Source of the DNA: an uncultured Dorea sp.
GTDB lineage: Bacteria; Bacillota_A; Clostridia; Lachnospirales; Lachnospiraceae
DNA: 64,000 nucleotides
Assembly: GCA_910578865.1 (NCBI GenBank)
Contig: CAJTRM010000001.1
Span: 372,248-436,247 of the forward strand
Reading direction: 5' to 3'
Shown: piece after piece, positions 33,504 to 41,268 of the stretch
How the letters are laid out: each line of letters opens with the position of its first letter
Position numbering within the stretch: position 1 is the first letter of the stretch
Notes under the pieces: generated by a model
The model's database searches: none
Seen by the model: the letters and a program-made list of their open reading frames with translations, nothing else
What the model was told of the DNA's origin: nothing
Position numbers and translations under genes: made by a program

Positions 33504-34568
33504 ATGAAACGTATTATTTTAACCGGAGGCGGCACGGCAGGCCATGTTACTCCTAACATTGCGCTCCTTCCCCGTCTGAAAGAGCTGCAATATGATATCC
33601 ACTATATCGGTTCTTACAATGGAATTGAAAAAGAGTTGATCGAACAATTCGGAATCCCTTATCATGGAATCGCTACCGGTAAACTCAGACGTTATTTCAG
33701 CGTCCAGAATTTCACCGATCCGTTCCGCGTACTGAAAGGTATGGGAGATGCCAAAAAACTGGTAAAGATCTTAAAACCGGATGTGATTTTCTCCAAGGGA
33801 GGATTCGTATCCGTACCTGTTGTACTTGCCGGCAAAAGCCGTCATGTCCCGACCATTATCCATGAGTCCGATATGACTCCCGGCCTTGCAAATAAGCTGT
33901 CCTTATCTGCCGCCACCAAAGTATGCTGCAATTTCCCGGAAACACTGAATTGTCTTCCAGAAGGGAAAGCTGTCCTTACCGGATCGCCGATCCGTCAGGA
34001 GCTGTTAAGCGGAGACAAATACAAAGCCCGCAACCTCCTTGGGTTTGCATCTGATAAGCCGGTAATCCTGATCGTAGGCGGAAGCCTGGGTTCTGTAGTA
34101 GTGAACGATGCAGTCCGCGGGATTTTGCCGGAATTACTGAAGACCTATCAGGTGATCCACCTGTGCGGCAGGGGCAAGGTTGACGAATCTCTAAAGGGTC
34201 TGGAAGGCTACGCGCAGTTTGAATACGTAAAAGAAGAATTAAAAGATCTTTTCGCACTGACTGACATTGTAATATCAAGAGCCGGCGCCAACGCGATCTG
34301 TGAGCTTCTTGCGTTACATAAACCAAACCTTCTGATCCCCCTCTCTGCAAATGCAAGCAGAGGGGATCAGATCTTAAACGCCCGCTCTTTTGAACGGCAG
34401 GGCTTCAGTGTCGTATTAGAGGAAGAAGAACTGAATCAAGAAATCCTCCTGTCCTCCATCAACCATCTGTATGAAAATAAAAAAACCTACATCAATACTA
34501 TGAAACAGTCCTCACAGCAAAATTCGATTGATACCATCATAGATCTGATAGAATCTGTGAGCCAGTAA
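33504..34568 (+). CDS. murG: UDP-GlcNAc:lipid I N-acetylglucosaminyltransferase
   Basis: Adds GlcNAc to undecaprenyl-PP-MurNAc-pentapeptide to make lipid II on the inner membrane face. The 354-aa GT28 enzyme has the N-terminal glycine loop ILTGGGTAGHVTPNIALL, VIFSKGGFVSVPVVLAG, IIHESDMTPGLANKLSLSAA, VGGSLGSVVVNDAVR, and the UDP-GlcNAc site VISRAGANAICELLALHKPNLLIPL. GGGAGG precedes the ATG. It stands outside any mur/dcw cluster with its own promoter and terminator, so it could be an additional copy. Confidence 0.93.
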   Translation: MKRIILTGGGTAGHVTPNIALLPRLKELQYDIHYIGSYNGIEKELIEQFGIPYHGIATGKLRRYFSVQNFTDPFRVLKGMGDAKKLVKILKPDVIFSKGGFVSVPVVLAGKSRHVPTIIHESDMTPGLANKLSLSAATKVCCNFPETLNCLPEGKAVLTGSPIRQELLSGDKYKARNLLGFASDKPVILIVGGSLGSVVVNDAVRGILPELLKTYQVIHLCGRGKVDESLKGLEGYAQFEYVKEELKDLFALTDIVISRAGANAICELLALHKPNLLIPLSANASRGDQILNARSFERQGFSVVLEEEELNQEILLSSINHLYENKKTYINTMKQSSQQNSIDTIIDLIESVSQ

Positions 34569-34602
34569 AAGCGTTTCATTATGCAACATTTATATGCAGG
34601 GG

Positions 34603-34623
34603 CAGGTGCCTGACAGGCACCTG
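34603..34623 (+). terminator. Terminator of murG
   Basis: CAGGTGCCT (34603-34611) pairs with AGGCACCTG (34615-34623) around a 3-base loop, followed by TTTTATGTTTTATG. Confidence 0.8.
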
Positions 34624-34632
34624 TTTTATGTT

Positions 34633-35178
34633 TTATGCTTTATCCATATGTTGATATTTCTCCTCGTAATTCTTTCTTATCCACCGCTTTGCCCGATACA
34701 GCATGCTGTGTAAAACTTCCACCGATACTCCCATGACTTCTGCCACTTCCTTCTGAGGCTTTTCCAGAAAATATGTGATCATTACCGCATCATACCAACG
34801 CTCATTGAAACGATACAACTCCGAAAATATACTTTCGGCAAGTTCCCTGTGTTCTTTCTCACGCAGTTTCCTTATGAAACTATCTTCTAAACTTTCTCCT
34901 GGTTCGTCTTTGAATATAACTTCTTCGATCAGTGTTATCCTTTCATTGTCCCGATTGTGGTTCAATGCCATATGCTTTGCTGTTGTCAGCAGCCATGTGT
35001 TGACCGCATTCATATTGACATTATCCATGTTTATATACAATTTCACAAATACGTTTTGCGTAATTTCTTCCGCCGCATGATGATTGCCAGAGTAATACAG
35101 TGCTGTACGAAATACACAATCTACGTTAGCCTCATAAATTGCATCAAAAGCCGTTTTGCCGATTGATTTTACTCTCAC
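34633..35178 (-). CDS. RNA polymerase sigma factor, ECF type
   Basis: A 181-aa sigma-70 family member: region 2 (YEANVDCVFRTALYYSGNHHAAEEITQNVFVKLYINM, TWLLTTAKHMALNHNRDN) and region 4 (RWYDAVMITYFLEKPQKEVAEVMGVSVEVLHSMLYRAKRWIRKNY). The GTG start at 35178 has AAGGATG upstream. No regulator is directly attached. The DUF4367-like membrane protein 1.3 kb downstream on the same strand is a candidate anti-sigma partner, split from it by murG. A different ECF/regulator pair exists at 13.9-16.4 kb. Confidence 0.85.
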   Translation of the reverse strand: MRVKSIGKTAFDAIYEANVDCVFRTALYYSGNHHAAEEITQNVFVKLYINMDNVNMNAVNTWLLTTAKHMALNHNRDNERITLIEEVIFKDEPGESLEDSFIRKLREKEHRELAESIFSELYRFNERWYDAVMITYFLEKPQKEVAEVMGVSVEVLHSMLYRAKRWIRKNYEEKYQHMDKA

Positions 35179-35211
35179 TTTTTCATCCTTCGCTTTCTAA
35201 TATTCATGCCC

Positions 35212-35619
35212 TTACTTTAATCCGGACAGAATCTCTTCTTTATCTTCCTCTGTCAGTTCCCCCATTTTCCACCCAAGTCCTACACCGTCATCCTTATATC
35301 TCGGTATCATATGCAGATGGAAATGGAACACGGTCTGTCCTGCTGCCTCTCCATTATTCTGCACAATATTATAACCGTCACATCCTAAGAGGGCAGTCAG
35401 CCGGGTGATCATTTTCTTTGCCAGTACAAGAGCCTTCGCCGCAAGCTCGTCGCTGAGCTCGTACAGGTCAGCGTAATGCTCCTTTGGGATGATCAGAGCA
35501 TGGCCCTTTGCTGCCGGCCCTGCATCCAGAATCACCCGGAAATCATCATCTTCATATAAAGTTGCCGTTGGAATATCTCCGTTAGCAAGTTTACAAAAAA
35601 TACAATTTTCGTTTTTCAT
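35212..35619 (-). CDS. HIT family nucleotide hydrolase/transferase
   Basis: A 135-aa histidine-triad protein: NCIFCKLANGDIPTATLYEDDDF at the N-terminus (zinc-type Cys pair), HALIIPKEHYADLYEL, and the catalytic triad in VFHFHLHMIPRY. Family members hydrolyse adenosine phosphoramidates or dinucleoside polyphosphates; substrate not deducible. AAGGAG precedes the ATG. Lies 33 bases upstream of the sigma gene on the same strand and could share its transcript. Confidence 0.93.
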   Translation of the reverse strand: MKNENCIFCKLANGDIPTATLYEDDDFRVILDAGPAAKGHALIIPKEHYADLYELSDELAAKALVLAKKMITRLTALLGCDGYNIVQNNGEAAGQTVFHFHLHMIPRYKDDGVGLGWKMGELTEEDKEEILSGLK

Positions 35620-35707
35620 ATCAATCTCCTTCTTTCTGTATAAAATAATAATTGATTATTCAGGCCGCCAGTGATAAACTGGTAACTCAGGAAAGGCGGT
35701 AATCACT

Positions 35708-36478
35708 ATGTTTTCAGCAACAGATTATGACAAATTACAACAACTCATGGAAGAAAGCACCGAGAAACAACAGCTTCTCACCAAACTCCTCACATCCCAC
35801 CGGATGGAGATCAGTGCTATCAGCCATGAGATCCGCAACCCATTAACACTTGTATACAGTACCCTTCAGCTCATCGAATCCCAACACCCGGAAGTTACTT
35901 ATTATGAGCACTGGGATGAAATGCACCGGGATATTGAATATATGAATGAGCTTTTAAATGATCTGTCTGTCTATAACAACTCCGATCTGCTTAAGCTCTC
36001 ACCTGTAGATTCAAACACATTTTTAAAAACTGTAGCACTCTCCTTTGCGGCCTCCATCGTACATACAGATATACAGTTTACATCTACAATACCACCGCAG
36101 CTTCCGTCTATCTATGCAGACGCATTAAAATTACGCCAGCTTCTTTTAAACCTTCTCACTAACGCAAAAGACGCTGTATACCCTGCCCCCTTAAATGCCC
36201 GGATCCCTTCCATTTTCTTTGAAGCCTTTACAGAACATCAGTCCCTGACCATCCGTGTAAAAGACAATGGCTGCGGAATCCCGTCCGACAGGTTAGACCA
36301 CATCTTTGAACCCTTTGTCACACACAAACAACATGGTACCGGGCTCGGACTTGCCATCAGCGCCGAAATTGCAAAAGCACACAACGGAACACTTACCGTC
36401 ACATCAGTCCCGGAAGCCTCCACCGTATTCACCCTGACTCTTCCGATACAGGATAACGGCAAGGACAAAGCCAGATAA
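35708..36478 (+). CDS. Soluble orphan sensor histidine kinase
   Basis: A 256-aa kinase with no membrane segment and almost no sensory domain. The phospho-acceptor H-box is ISHEIRNPLTLVYSTLQL near residue 40, N-box LLLNLLTNAKDAVYPA, G1 VKDNGCGIPSDRLDHIF, and G2 HGTGLGLAISAEIAKAHNGTL. No response regulator is in the window. A small cytoplasmic kinase of this build recalls orphan kinases feeding the sporulation phosphorelay or Spo0A in Firmicutes; that role is inference. Its last 75 bases overlap the 3' end of the convergent rhomboid gene. Confidence 0.9.
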   Translation: MFSATDYDKLQQLMEESTEKQQLLTKLLTSHRMEISAISHEIRNPLTLVYSTLQLIESQHPEVTYYEHWDEMHRDIEYMNELLNDLSVYNNSDLLKLSPVDSNTFLKTVALSFAASIVHTDIQFTSTIPPQLPSIYADALKLRQLLLNLLTNAKDAVYPAPLNARIPSIFFEAFTEHQSLTIRVKDNGCGIPSDRLDHIFEPFVTHKQHGTGLGLAISAEIAKAHNGTLTVTSVPEASTVFTLTLPIQDNGKDKAR

Positions 36479-37018
36479 CAGCCCGCCTATATGGGCATAA
36501 TTATCTACGCCGCCGCTCAAAAAACCAAAACACAGGCTTAAAGCAACCATAAATATAAGGCTCCTGCCGGAGATATCTCTGATGCGACCTTTATTGCATA
36601 TTACAACATAAAGAAGTGCACCGATGATACCGAAGACTGCACCGGATGCCCCCGCTGATACCGAAAAATCATGCGTATAAATATCGTGGTAGGCAGACAG
36701 TACATTTCCACAGAAGCCACTGAGAACGTATATCATCAAGAATTTTATTCTTCCCGTTTCCTGTTCCAGATTCCATCCGATTACAAAAAGCATTACCATA
36801 TTATTAAGAAGATGCTCGAATCCGAAATGCATAAACATACTGGTAAACAGGCGGTAATATTCTCCCCGGTCTACAACGTCCGGCACATACATCGCACCAT
36901 GCTCCAACATAAATCCCCCATCCTCTGTCATTCCCTGGGACGTTAGAACAAAAAATACAATGATATTGATTACTGCAAGTACAATTGTACAGGGAGCCTT
37001 TATTCTATTGACCTTCAT
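36404..37018 (-). CDS. Rhomboid family intramembrane serine protease
   Basis: A 204-aa six-helix membrane protease. The L1 loop and helix 2 region is YYRLFTSMFMHFGFEHLLNNMVMLFVIG (HxxxN), the catalytic serine is in SVSAGASGAVFGIIGALLY (GASG), and the catalytic histidine is in NYAHIGGLLSGFVLAVIL. Length fits the minimal prokaryotic rhomboid. It ends inside the convergent histidine kinase gene (75-base overlap), with helix 6 encoded opposite the kinase C-terminus. The ATG has GAGGGTGA upstream at a long spacing. Confidence 0.93.
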   Translation of the reverse strand: MKVNRIKAPCTIVLAVINIIVFFVLTSQGMTEDGGFMLEHGAMYVPDVVDRGEYYRLFTSMFMHFGFEHLLNNMVMLFVIGWNLEQETGRIKFLMIYVLSGFCGNVLSAYHDIYTHDFSVSAGASGAVFGIIGALLYVVICNKGRIRDISGRSLIFMVALSLCFGFLSGGVDNYAHIGGLLSGFVLAVILYRKSQGEYGGGFRD

Positions 37019-37188
37019 TTACAATTGTTCACCCTCTGAATATTTTCATATCCCGAAATATATACCCTCCGGGCTGGCGGACTTTGTCCGGTGTTGTATA
37101 GTATAACACAAAATGCCGATTAGTGAAAGGGCATATATATGTTGGTTCTTGCATTATCTTGTCATTTTCTTTAATTTTTTGACTCTTT

Positions 37189-37926
37189 TTAAAGCTCTTC
37201 TTCCTCAATATGCAGACCATCCCACTCTCCCCACCTTGGTTTCTTGTGTTTTTTCAGAAATTTCTTCATAGGCGCCCAGAAGTTCTCTGCATCTTCCATA
37301 ATGAAGGATCCCATCTCCTGCTCCGCAGCCCGACCCGGCCGCTGCGCATCATACCTTACCTCTTCTTTTGGTATTTCCGCTTTTATCTCCGGGCTGTCCC
37401 TCTGCCCGGATTCCGTCTCCTTTTTCCGAAGACATTCATCAATGATCTTATCCAGGCTGTAATTTTCCGACATGGTCTCCTTATGGAGCAGAAATACCAT
37501 TCTCACACATTCCTGATCCGTATAATCTGCCCGTTTCACAAAATACTCTGTCAGCTCATGGACGTCCTCCCATAGCTGCGTACTTTTCAGAGGATAATAG
37601 CAGAAATAAAACCGGGAGTCTTCATAAAAAATATAATCCGGACTTAATAAAACACAATGAATATTCAGCAGATAGTTCTTTATATTTTCAATGACATCTC
37701 TGAGGGCCGCGAGAAATACTTTCAGATCTTCTGAACCTATCTCACTTTTTTCATACAGCGCCCTGATCGCCAGCTTCCCGCTCACGTCATAATCATAACA
37801 GCTGTTCCCGTCCATTCCCCTTCCTCTTACCGGAAGCAGGCCTTCTATCTCATTGGCCCCCAGCATCCGCATCTGATAATCTTCCCTGTATACGGCTGCC
37901 TCTTCAATCGTTATCCGTCGCTCCAT
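37189..37926 (-). CDS. DUF6382-like protein, last gene of the Tad locus
   Basis: A 245-aa cytoplasmic protein with an N-terminal domain reminiscent of DUF6382 (YDVSGKLAIRALYEKSEIGSEDLKVFLAALRDVIENIKNYLL and DYIFYEDSRFYFCYYPLKS), which in Lachnospiraceae is usually fused to a C-terminal FHA domain. Here the C-terminus is only a charged linker and EDAENFWAPMKKFLKKHKKPRWGEWDGL, so the FHA part is missing or was never present. GGAGG precedes the ATG, which overlaps the upstream TadE-like gene by 23 bases. A link to pilus control is inferred from position. Confidence 0.6.
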   Translation of the reverse strand: MERRITIEEAAVYREDYQMRMLGANEIEGLLPVRGRGMDGNSCYDYDVSGKLAIRALYEKSEIGSEDLKVFLAALRDVIENIKNYLLNIHCVLLSPDYIFYEDSRFYFCYYPLKSTQLWEDVHELTEYFVKRADYTDQECVRMVFLLHKETMSENYSLDKIIDECLRKKETESGQRDSPEIKAEIPKEEVRYDAQRPGRAAEQEMGSFIMEDAENFWAPMKKFLKKHKKPRWGEWDGLHIEEEEL

Positions 37927-38320
37927 CTATAACCTCCTTCATCCTCCGCCGGTCCCGGATGTATTTCTCCGGGTCTGTGACGGCCGCCTTTTTCAGCACA
38001 GACAGCATAAACCGCCCTTTCCGCGCCGTTGCTTCGACTACAATCTCCTTCTCCCCCACACTTACCTGCGCGCTGCTGCCGGCAAACAGTATACATTTAC
38101 CCTCGGTCCGTTCTGCGTACAATGCCTCAAGCTCCCCTTCATCGATCCCGTCCCGCTCCCGCATCCGGGTGCTTCCTGCCACTGCAGTCTCATAAGCCGC
38201 CCCTGATAACACATTCTTGTCATGGTAATAAAACACAGCCAGGATACATCCCATAATCAGAAACATAATCATCGGCATTAAAAATGACATCTCTACAGTC
38301 ATACTTCCTTTTAGCTTCAC
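37904..38320 (-). CDS. TadE-like pseudopilin
   Basis: A 138-aa protein with the TadE-type N-terminus KGSMTVEMSFLMPMIMFLIMGCILAVFYYHD: Gly then a Thr/Val-Glu before a 20-residue hydrophobic helix, the layout processed by the prepilin peptidase. The rest is a small basic domain (SAQVSVGEKEIVVEATARKGRFMLS) exposed outside. Start: GTG at 38320 after GGAGG. It follows tadV by about 45 bases and overlaps the DUF6382-like gene. Confidence 0.75.
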   Translation of the reverse strand: MKLKGSMTVEMSFLMPMIMFLIMGCILAVFYYHDKNVLSGAAYETAVAGSTRMRERDGIDEGELEALYAERTEGKCILFAGSSAQVSVGEKEIVVEATARKGRFMLSVLKKAAVTDPEKYIRDRRRMKEVIDGATDND

Positions 38321-38365
38321 CTTTTATCCTCCGTCCGAATCACCTTTTCATCTTGAATTTTCCTG

Positions 38366-38794
38366 TCAGGCCTGTGTCAGAAGCCTGAGAAGATACCCCG
38401 CCGTCAAAAAAGGGAACATCGGAAGTGCGTATTTTCTGGACATCTTTTTCGTGCAGAGTCCTGCCGCAGAAGCAGCAAATAATAAAAGAAAGGTACCGGA
38501 TAATACCTTCAGGAGCTCCCACAGCCCCATATAGGCTCCGAGAATCAAAATTGCCGCACTGTCTCCATAGCCGATTCCTTCCCTCGTAACCCTGCTGGCC
38601 AGAAGGAATAAGACTCCCACACCAATTCCGCCGGCCAATATCCATAAGCTGATGCTCCTGCAGCACAGCTGATAGATGAAAGTACCTGCTGCCCCCATGG
38701 CCAGAATTTCTCCGGGCACCTTCCGGTAATAAATATCTGTGACCGACAATCCTGCCAGGCTCCCCAGACATATGATCTGACTTACTGTCCACAT
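38366..38794 (-). CDS. tadV: Prepilin peptidase, TadV/CpaA type (A24)
   Basis: A 142-aa aspartic membrane peptidase that trims pilin leaders. The two catalytic aspartates are in LAGLSVTDIYYRKVPGEIL and GIGYGDSAAILILGAY (GxGD-type), within about five membrane segments; the short form lacks a methylase domain, as in Tad systems. Start: ATG 38794 with AGGGGG upstream; the frame to 38866 is an overrun into the preceding gene, which it already overlaps by 13 bases. Confidence 0.88.
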   Translation of the reverse strand: MWTVSQIICLGSLAGLSVTDIYYRKVPGEILAMGAAGTFIYQLCCRSISLWILAGGIGVGVLFLLASRVTREGIGYGDSAAILILGAYMGLWELLKVLSGTFLLLFAASAAGLCTKKMSRKYALPMFPFLTAGYLLRLLTQA

Positions 38795-39588
38795 TTGGAA
38801 CAAGCCCCCTTTCCTGCCGCCTCCGACAGCGGCACTGCATAAATAGTACGTTTTAATCCACTGCACGAAAGAGAGCTGTGATACCGGTCTCCGTAGTCGG
38901 TAATATAGAGGCCCTTCCCCCCGCTGCCTCCGCAGCGCTCGCAGGCATGATACTTACCTCCGCTCTGATTTCTAAGAGATGCAGCGTCCCCGGCCTGCAC
39001 TGCACGGACAGACAGGTCAAGATATGTACAATGATAGTCCTTGTGATAAACGATACCGGTATCTGTAATATATACTGTCTGAGAATCTGAATCCCCCGGC
39101 CCTTCCTTCTCATAGCCCGTCCAGGCCTTTACACGCATAGTCTCCGTACAGGTGACTGTCGGGACAAAAAATACAGGTACCGGAATCCGGATCTTATAAA
39201 CGGCCTGAAGCTCTGCGATCCCTGTCCTGCCGGACATGCGGGAACCGCTGCAGTCGATTCCGCCGCTCCCGCCCTCCACAATGCTCCTGTCCAGCCGATC
39301 CGGCCCGACAGACTTCACAATGTCATTTTCTATCCTGCTCGGCATAAGAACCGGACCGGCATATGATTCCTGAGCCGTCAGCTTCGCAGCATACTGCAGC
39401 CCGGAACGGACTGCCGTCTGGACCGCCATCATCTCCAGAAGATAGATCAGACAGACCACTCCCAGGAAAAAAATGGGAACTGCCACTGAAGCCTCCACCG
39501 TAATGCTGGCCTTAACAGGGGTGAAGGCAGATGCCCTTTCGCTGTGTGTATAACGGAATTGTTCCGAGGGGAGTTTTTGATTATTCAT
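38782..39588 (-). CDS. TadE-like pilin with duplicated Cys-His surface motif
   Basis: A 268-aa exported pseudopilin. The N-terminus carries KASITVEASVAVPIFFLGVVCLIYLLEMM, the TadE type hydrophobic helix with the preceding Glu. After about 130 residues come two related modules: VYITDTGIVYHKDYHCTYLDL...HACERCGG and LYITDYGDRYHSSLSCSGLKR...ACSKCG. Each has YITDxG, YHxxxxCxxL and a closing CxxC, resembling small metal-binding tails seen on some surface proteins. This duplication is unusual for TadE. The gene precedes tadV, with AAGGAG upstream. Confidence 0.75.
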   Translation of the reverse strand: MNNQKLPSEQFRYTHSERASAFTPVKASITVEASVAVPIFFLGVVCLIYLLEMMAVQTAVRSGLQYAAKLTAQESYAGPVLMPSRIENDIVKSVGPDRLDRSIVEGGSGGIDCSGSRMSGRTGIAELQAVYKIRIPVPVFFVPTVTCTETMRVKAWTGYEKEGPGDSDSQTVYITDTGIVYHKDYHCTYLDLSVRAVQAGDAASLRNQSGGKYHACERCGGSGGKGLYITDYGDRYHSSLSCSGLKRTIYAVPLSEAAGKGACSKCGQ

Positions 39589-39705
39589 AGTACGAATCCT
39601 TCTCCTTTCATAGATTTGTGGTTACGTCAATGTGACGCTGTTGTCGGGGAATGTACGGACTGAAAGGGCATCTGCCTCCACCCCTGACTGCAAGACCAGA
39701 TTTTG

Positions 39706-41070
39706 TTAATGATACCCGAAATAAGTCGCAAACTGATATACAATCCCTCTTCTTAGATTACAGGTACTTTTTACTTCTATTTTGCTGATACACTGATCCG
39801 CTTTAAAAAATGCCAGTCCATGCTCCGTCCGCAGGTTCTGTTCAATCATATCCAACGCCCGCATTGCCGTTGTTTCTTTCTTTTCCAAAAACAGCAGGAT
39901 CCTCAGATATTCTTTATATGGAAGTCCGCCCTGCGTATCCTTCCCGTCATTAAGATCCCCTTCCTGCCCAAGCTTCATAAGCCCGGAAAGTGACAGCTGC
40001 CAGCTGTCATCCGTTTTAACCAGCGGCACTTTGTTTCCCCTTAAAAGCGAACGCATATCCATCAGGGATTCCCCATATGCCCAGGCCAGCAGAATCACCT
40101 GGGCAGCCGCCTCGGTAATGGCGGGAACAGCAAGAAGAGAACACAATGTAAGTGCCAGCGCCTCAGCTTCCGCCTTTTTTGTACTGCTTCCCTGCAGATG
40201 CATATAATTCGGCACAAATCTGAGCAGTATAAGCTTGCCGGCTACTGCCTCCAGGTTTTCCCGGTCATTTCTTTTTCCGGCCAAGATATACTCCAGTTGA
40301 TAATCAAGGGCGCCCGCACCGGGTTCACCTGCACCATTGCTGAATTGTTCAAGCAAATACTCCCCCAGGATCAATGATGTAAGCGTTCCCCCTTCTTCGG
40401 CCACATCTGAAAAGTCTCCGTATCCGCAGTTCAACTCTCGAAAAGAAAGTGTATCGCCCAGATCAATTGTTTTCTGAGAGACCGGTTTATCCTTTGGCAT
40501 TATGAGATCCAGCAGAGACGACTTTTTCAATTGTTCTACATGCTCTATCGGGTTTTCTTCCGTCGGAAGCCGGCCTTCGTTTTCCTGAAGCAGTCCGGAC
40601 AGCTCTTTCTGCTGTTTTATCTCATCTTTTTCACAATCCTTTGCCTGCTCTTCCTGCTGTTTCCATACATCTGTCATACCGATCTTATCCTGTAACAGAT
40701 TCAGCCCATATTTATGTTTCATATATGCCTCAACCTGACCGCAGAATGCTTCCGCGCCATGATCTGTCAGAAACTCTATGCGGCTGACTGACTGCCGGAT
40801 TCCCTGTGCACCGTAAAAGTCCAGTCTGTTTTTAATTGTTTCCTCTGAATAACTGCCGCTTTCATAACTTCCCTCCAGTGCAAAGATTCCGTATTCCTCC
40901 AGCAGCTCCTTCTGATATTCTGCAAAGACTGATTCGATTGCCCGGTTCATATCCGACCGCCGGTAATTTTTTGCCATTTGTACCGATGCTGCTTCCATAA
41001 TCCCTCCGACAAAGGAGATCAGCAGAATAAAAATCAGGCTCAGATAAGCTGTGACCTCTCCTTTCTCCAT
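39706..41070 (-). CDS. DUF5702-like Tad-locus membrane protein
   Basis: A 454-aa protein with an N-terminal TadG/TadE-like helix (GEVTAYLSLIFILLISFVGGIMEAASVQMAKNYRRSD) and a large extracellular helical body, e.g. FAEYQKELLEEYGIFALEG and a later LILLRFVPNYMHL. This matches my memory of DUF5702, found in clostridial Tad loci and perhaps a minor pilin or assembly factor. Start: ATG 41070, four bases past the flp stop codon, with GGGGA upstream; a GTG at 41094 inside flp is the alternative. Confidence 0.7.
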   Translation of the reverse strand: MEKGEVTAYLSLIFILLISFVGGIMEAASVQMAKNYRRSDMNRAIESVFAEYQKELLEEYGIFALEGSYESGSYSEETIKNRLDFYGAQGIRQSVSRIEFLTDHGAEAFCGQVEAYMKHKYGLNLLQDKIGMTDVWKQQEEQAKDCEKDEIKQQKELSGLLQENEGRLPTEENPIEHVEQLKKSSLLDLIMPKDKPVSQKTIDLGDTLSFRELNCGYGDFSDVAEEGGTLTSLILGEYLLEQFSNGAGEPGAGALDYQLEYILAGKRNDRENLEAVAGKLILLRFVPNYMHLQGSSTKKAEAEALALTLCSLLAVPAITEAAAQVILLAWAYGESLMDMRSLLRGNKVPLVKTDDSWQLSLSGLMKLGQEGDLNDGKDTQGGLPYKEYLRILLFLEKKETTAMRALDMIEQNLRTEHGLAFFKADQCISKIEVKSTCNLRRGIVYQFATYFGYH

Positions 41071-41074
41071 ATTT

Positions 41075-41251
41075 TCAGATCCCCGAGCTCTCACTGGTAA
41101 TCTTCTGAAAGATGGTCTGAACCAGGCTGGTAAGCTGTGACTTAAAGATCAAAACCAGCCCGATCAATACCACCAATATCAAAATAACCTCCACGACTCC
41201 GATTCCCTTCTCTTCCTTCAATATTTTCCGTAAACGATATAATCTCCACAT
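41075..41251 (-). CDS. flp: Flp1 family type IVb pilin
   Basis: A 58-aa prepilin and probable main pilus subunit, easily missed by its size. A basic leader MWRLYRLRKILKEEKG ends at the processing glycine. Mature IGVVEVILILVVLIGLVLIF has Glu at position +5, the hallmark of type IV pilins, then a short tail FKSQLTSLVQTIFQKITSES, typical of clostridial Flp1. GGAGG lies 6-7 bases before the ATG. It sits between tadC and the DUF5702 gene. Confidence 0.9.
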   Translation of the reverse strand: MWRLYRLRKILKEEKGIGVVEVILILVVLIGLVLIFKSQLTSLVQTIFQKITSESSGI

Positions 41252-41268
41252 ATAACATCCTCCTGATT

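Noticed and set aside
37029..37220. 63-codon minus-strand frame between rhomboid and the DUF6382-like gene
   Set aside because: No ribosome site, overlaps the end of the upstream gene and has random-looking composition.
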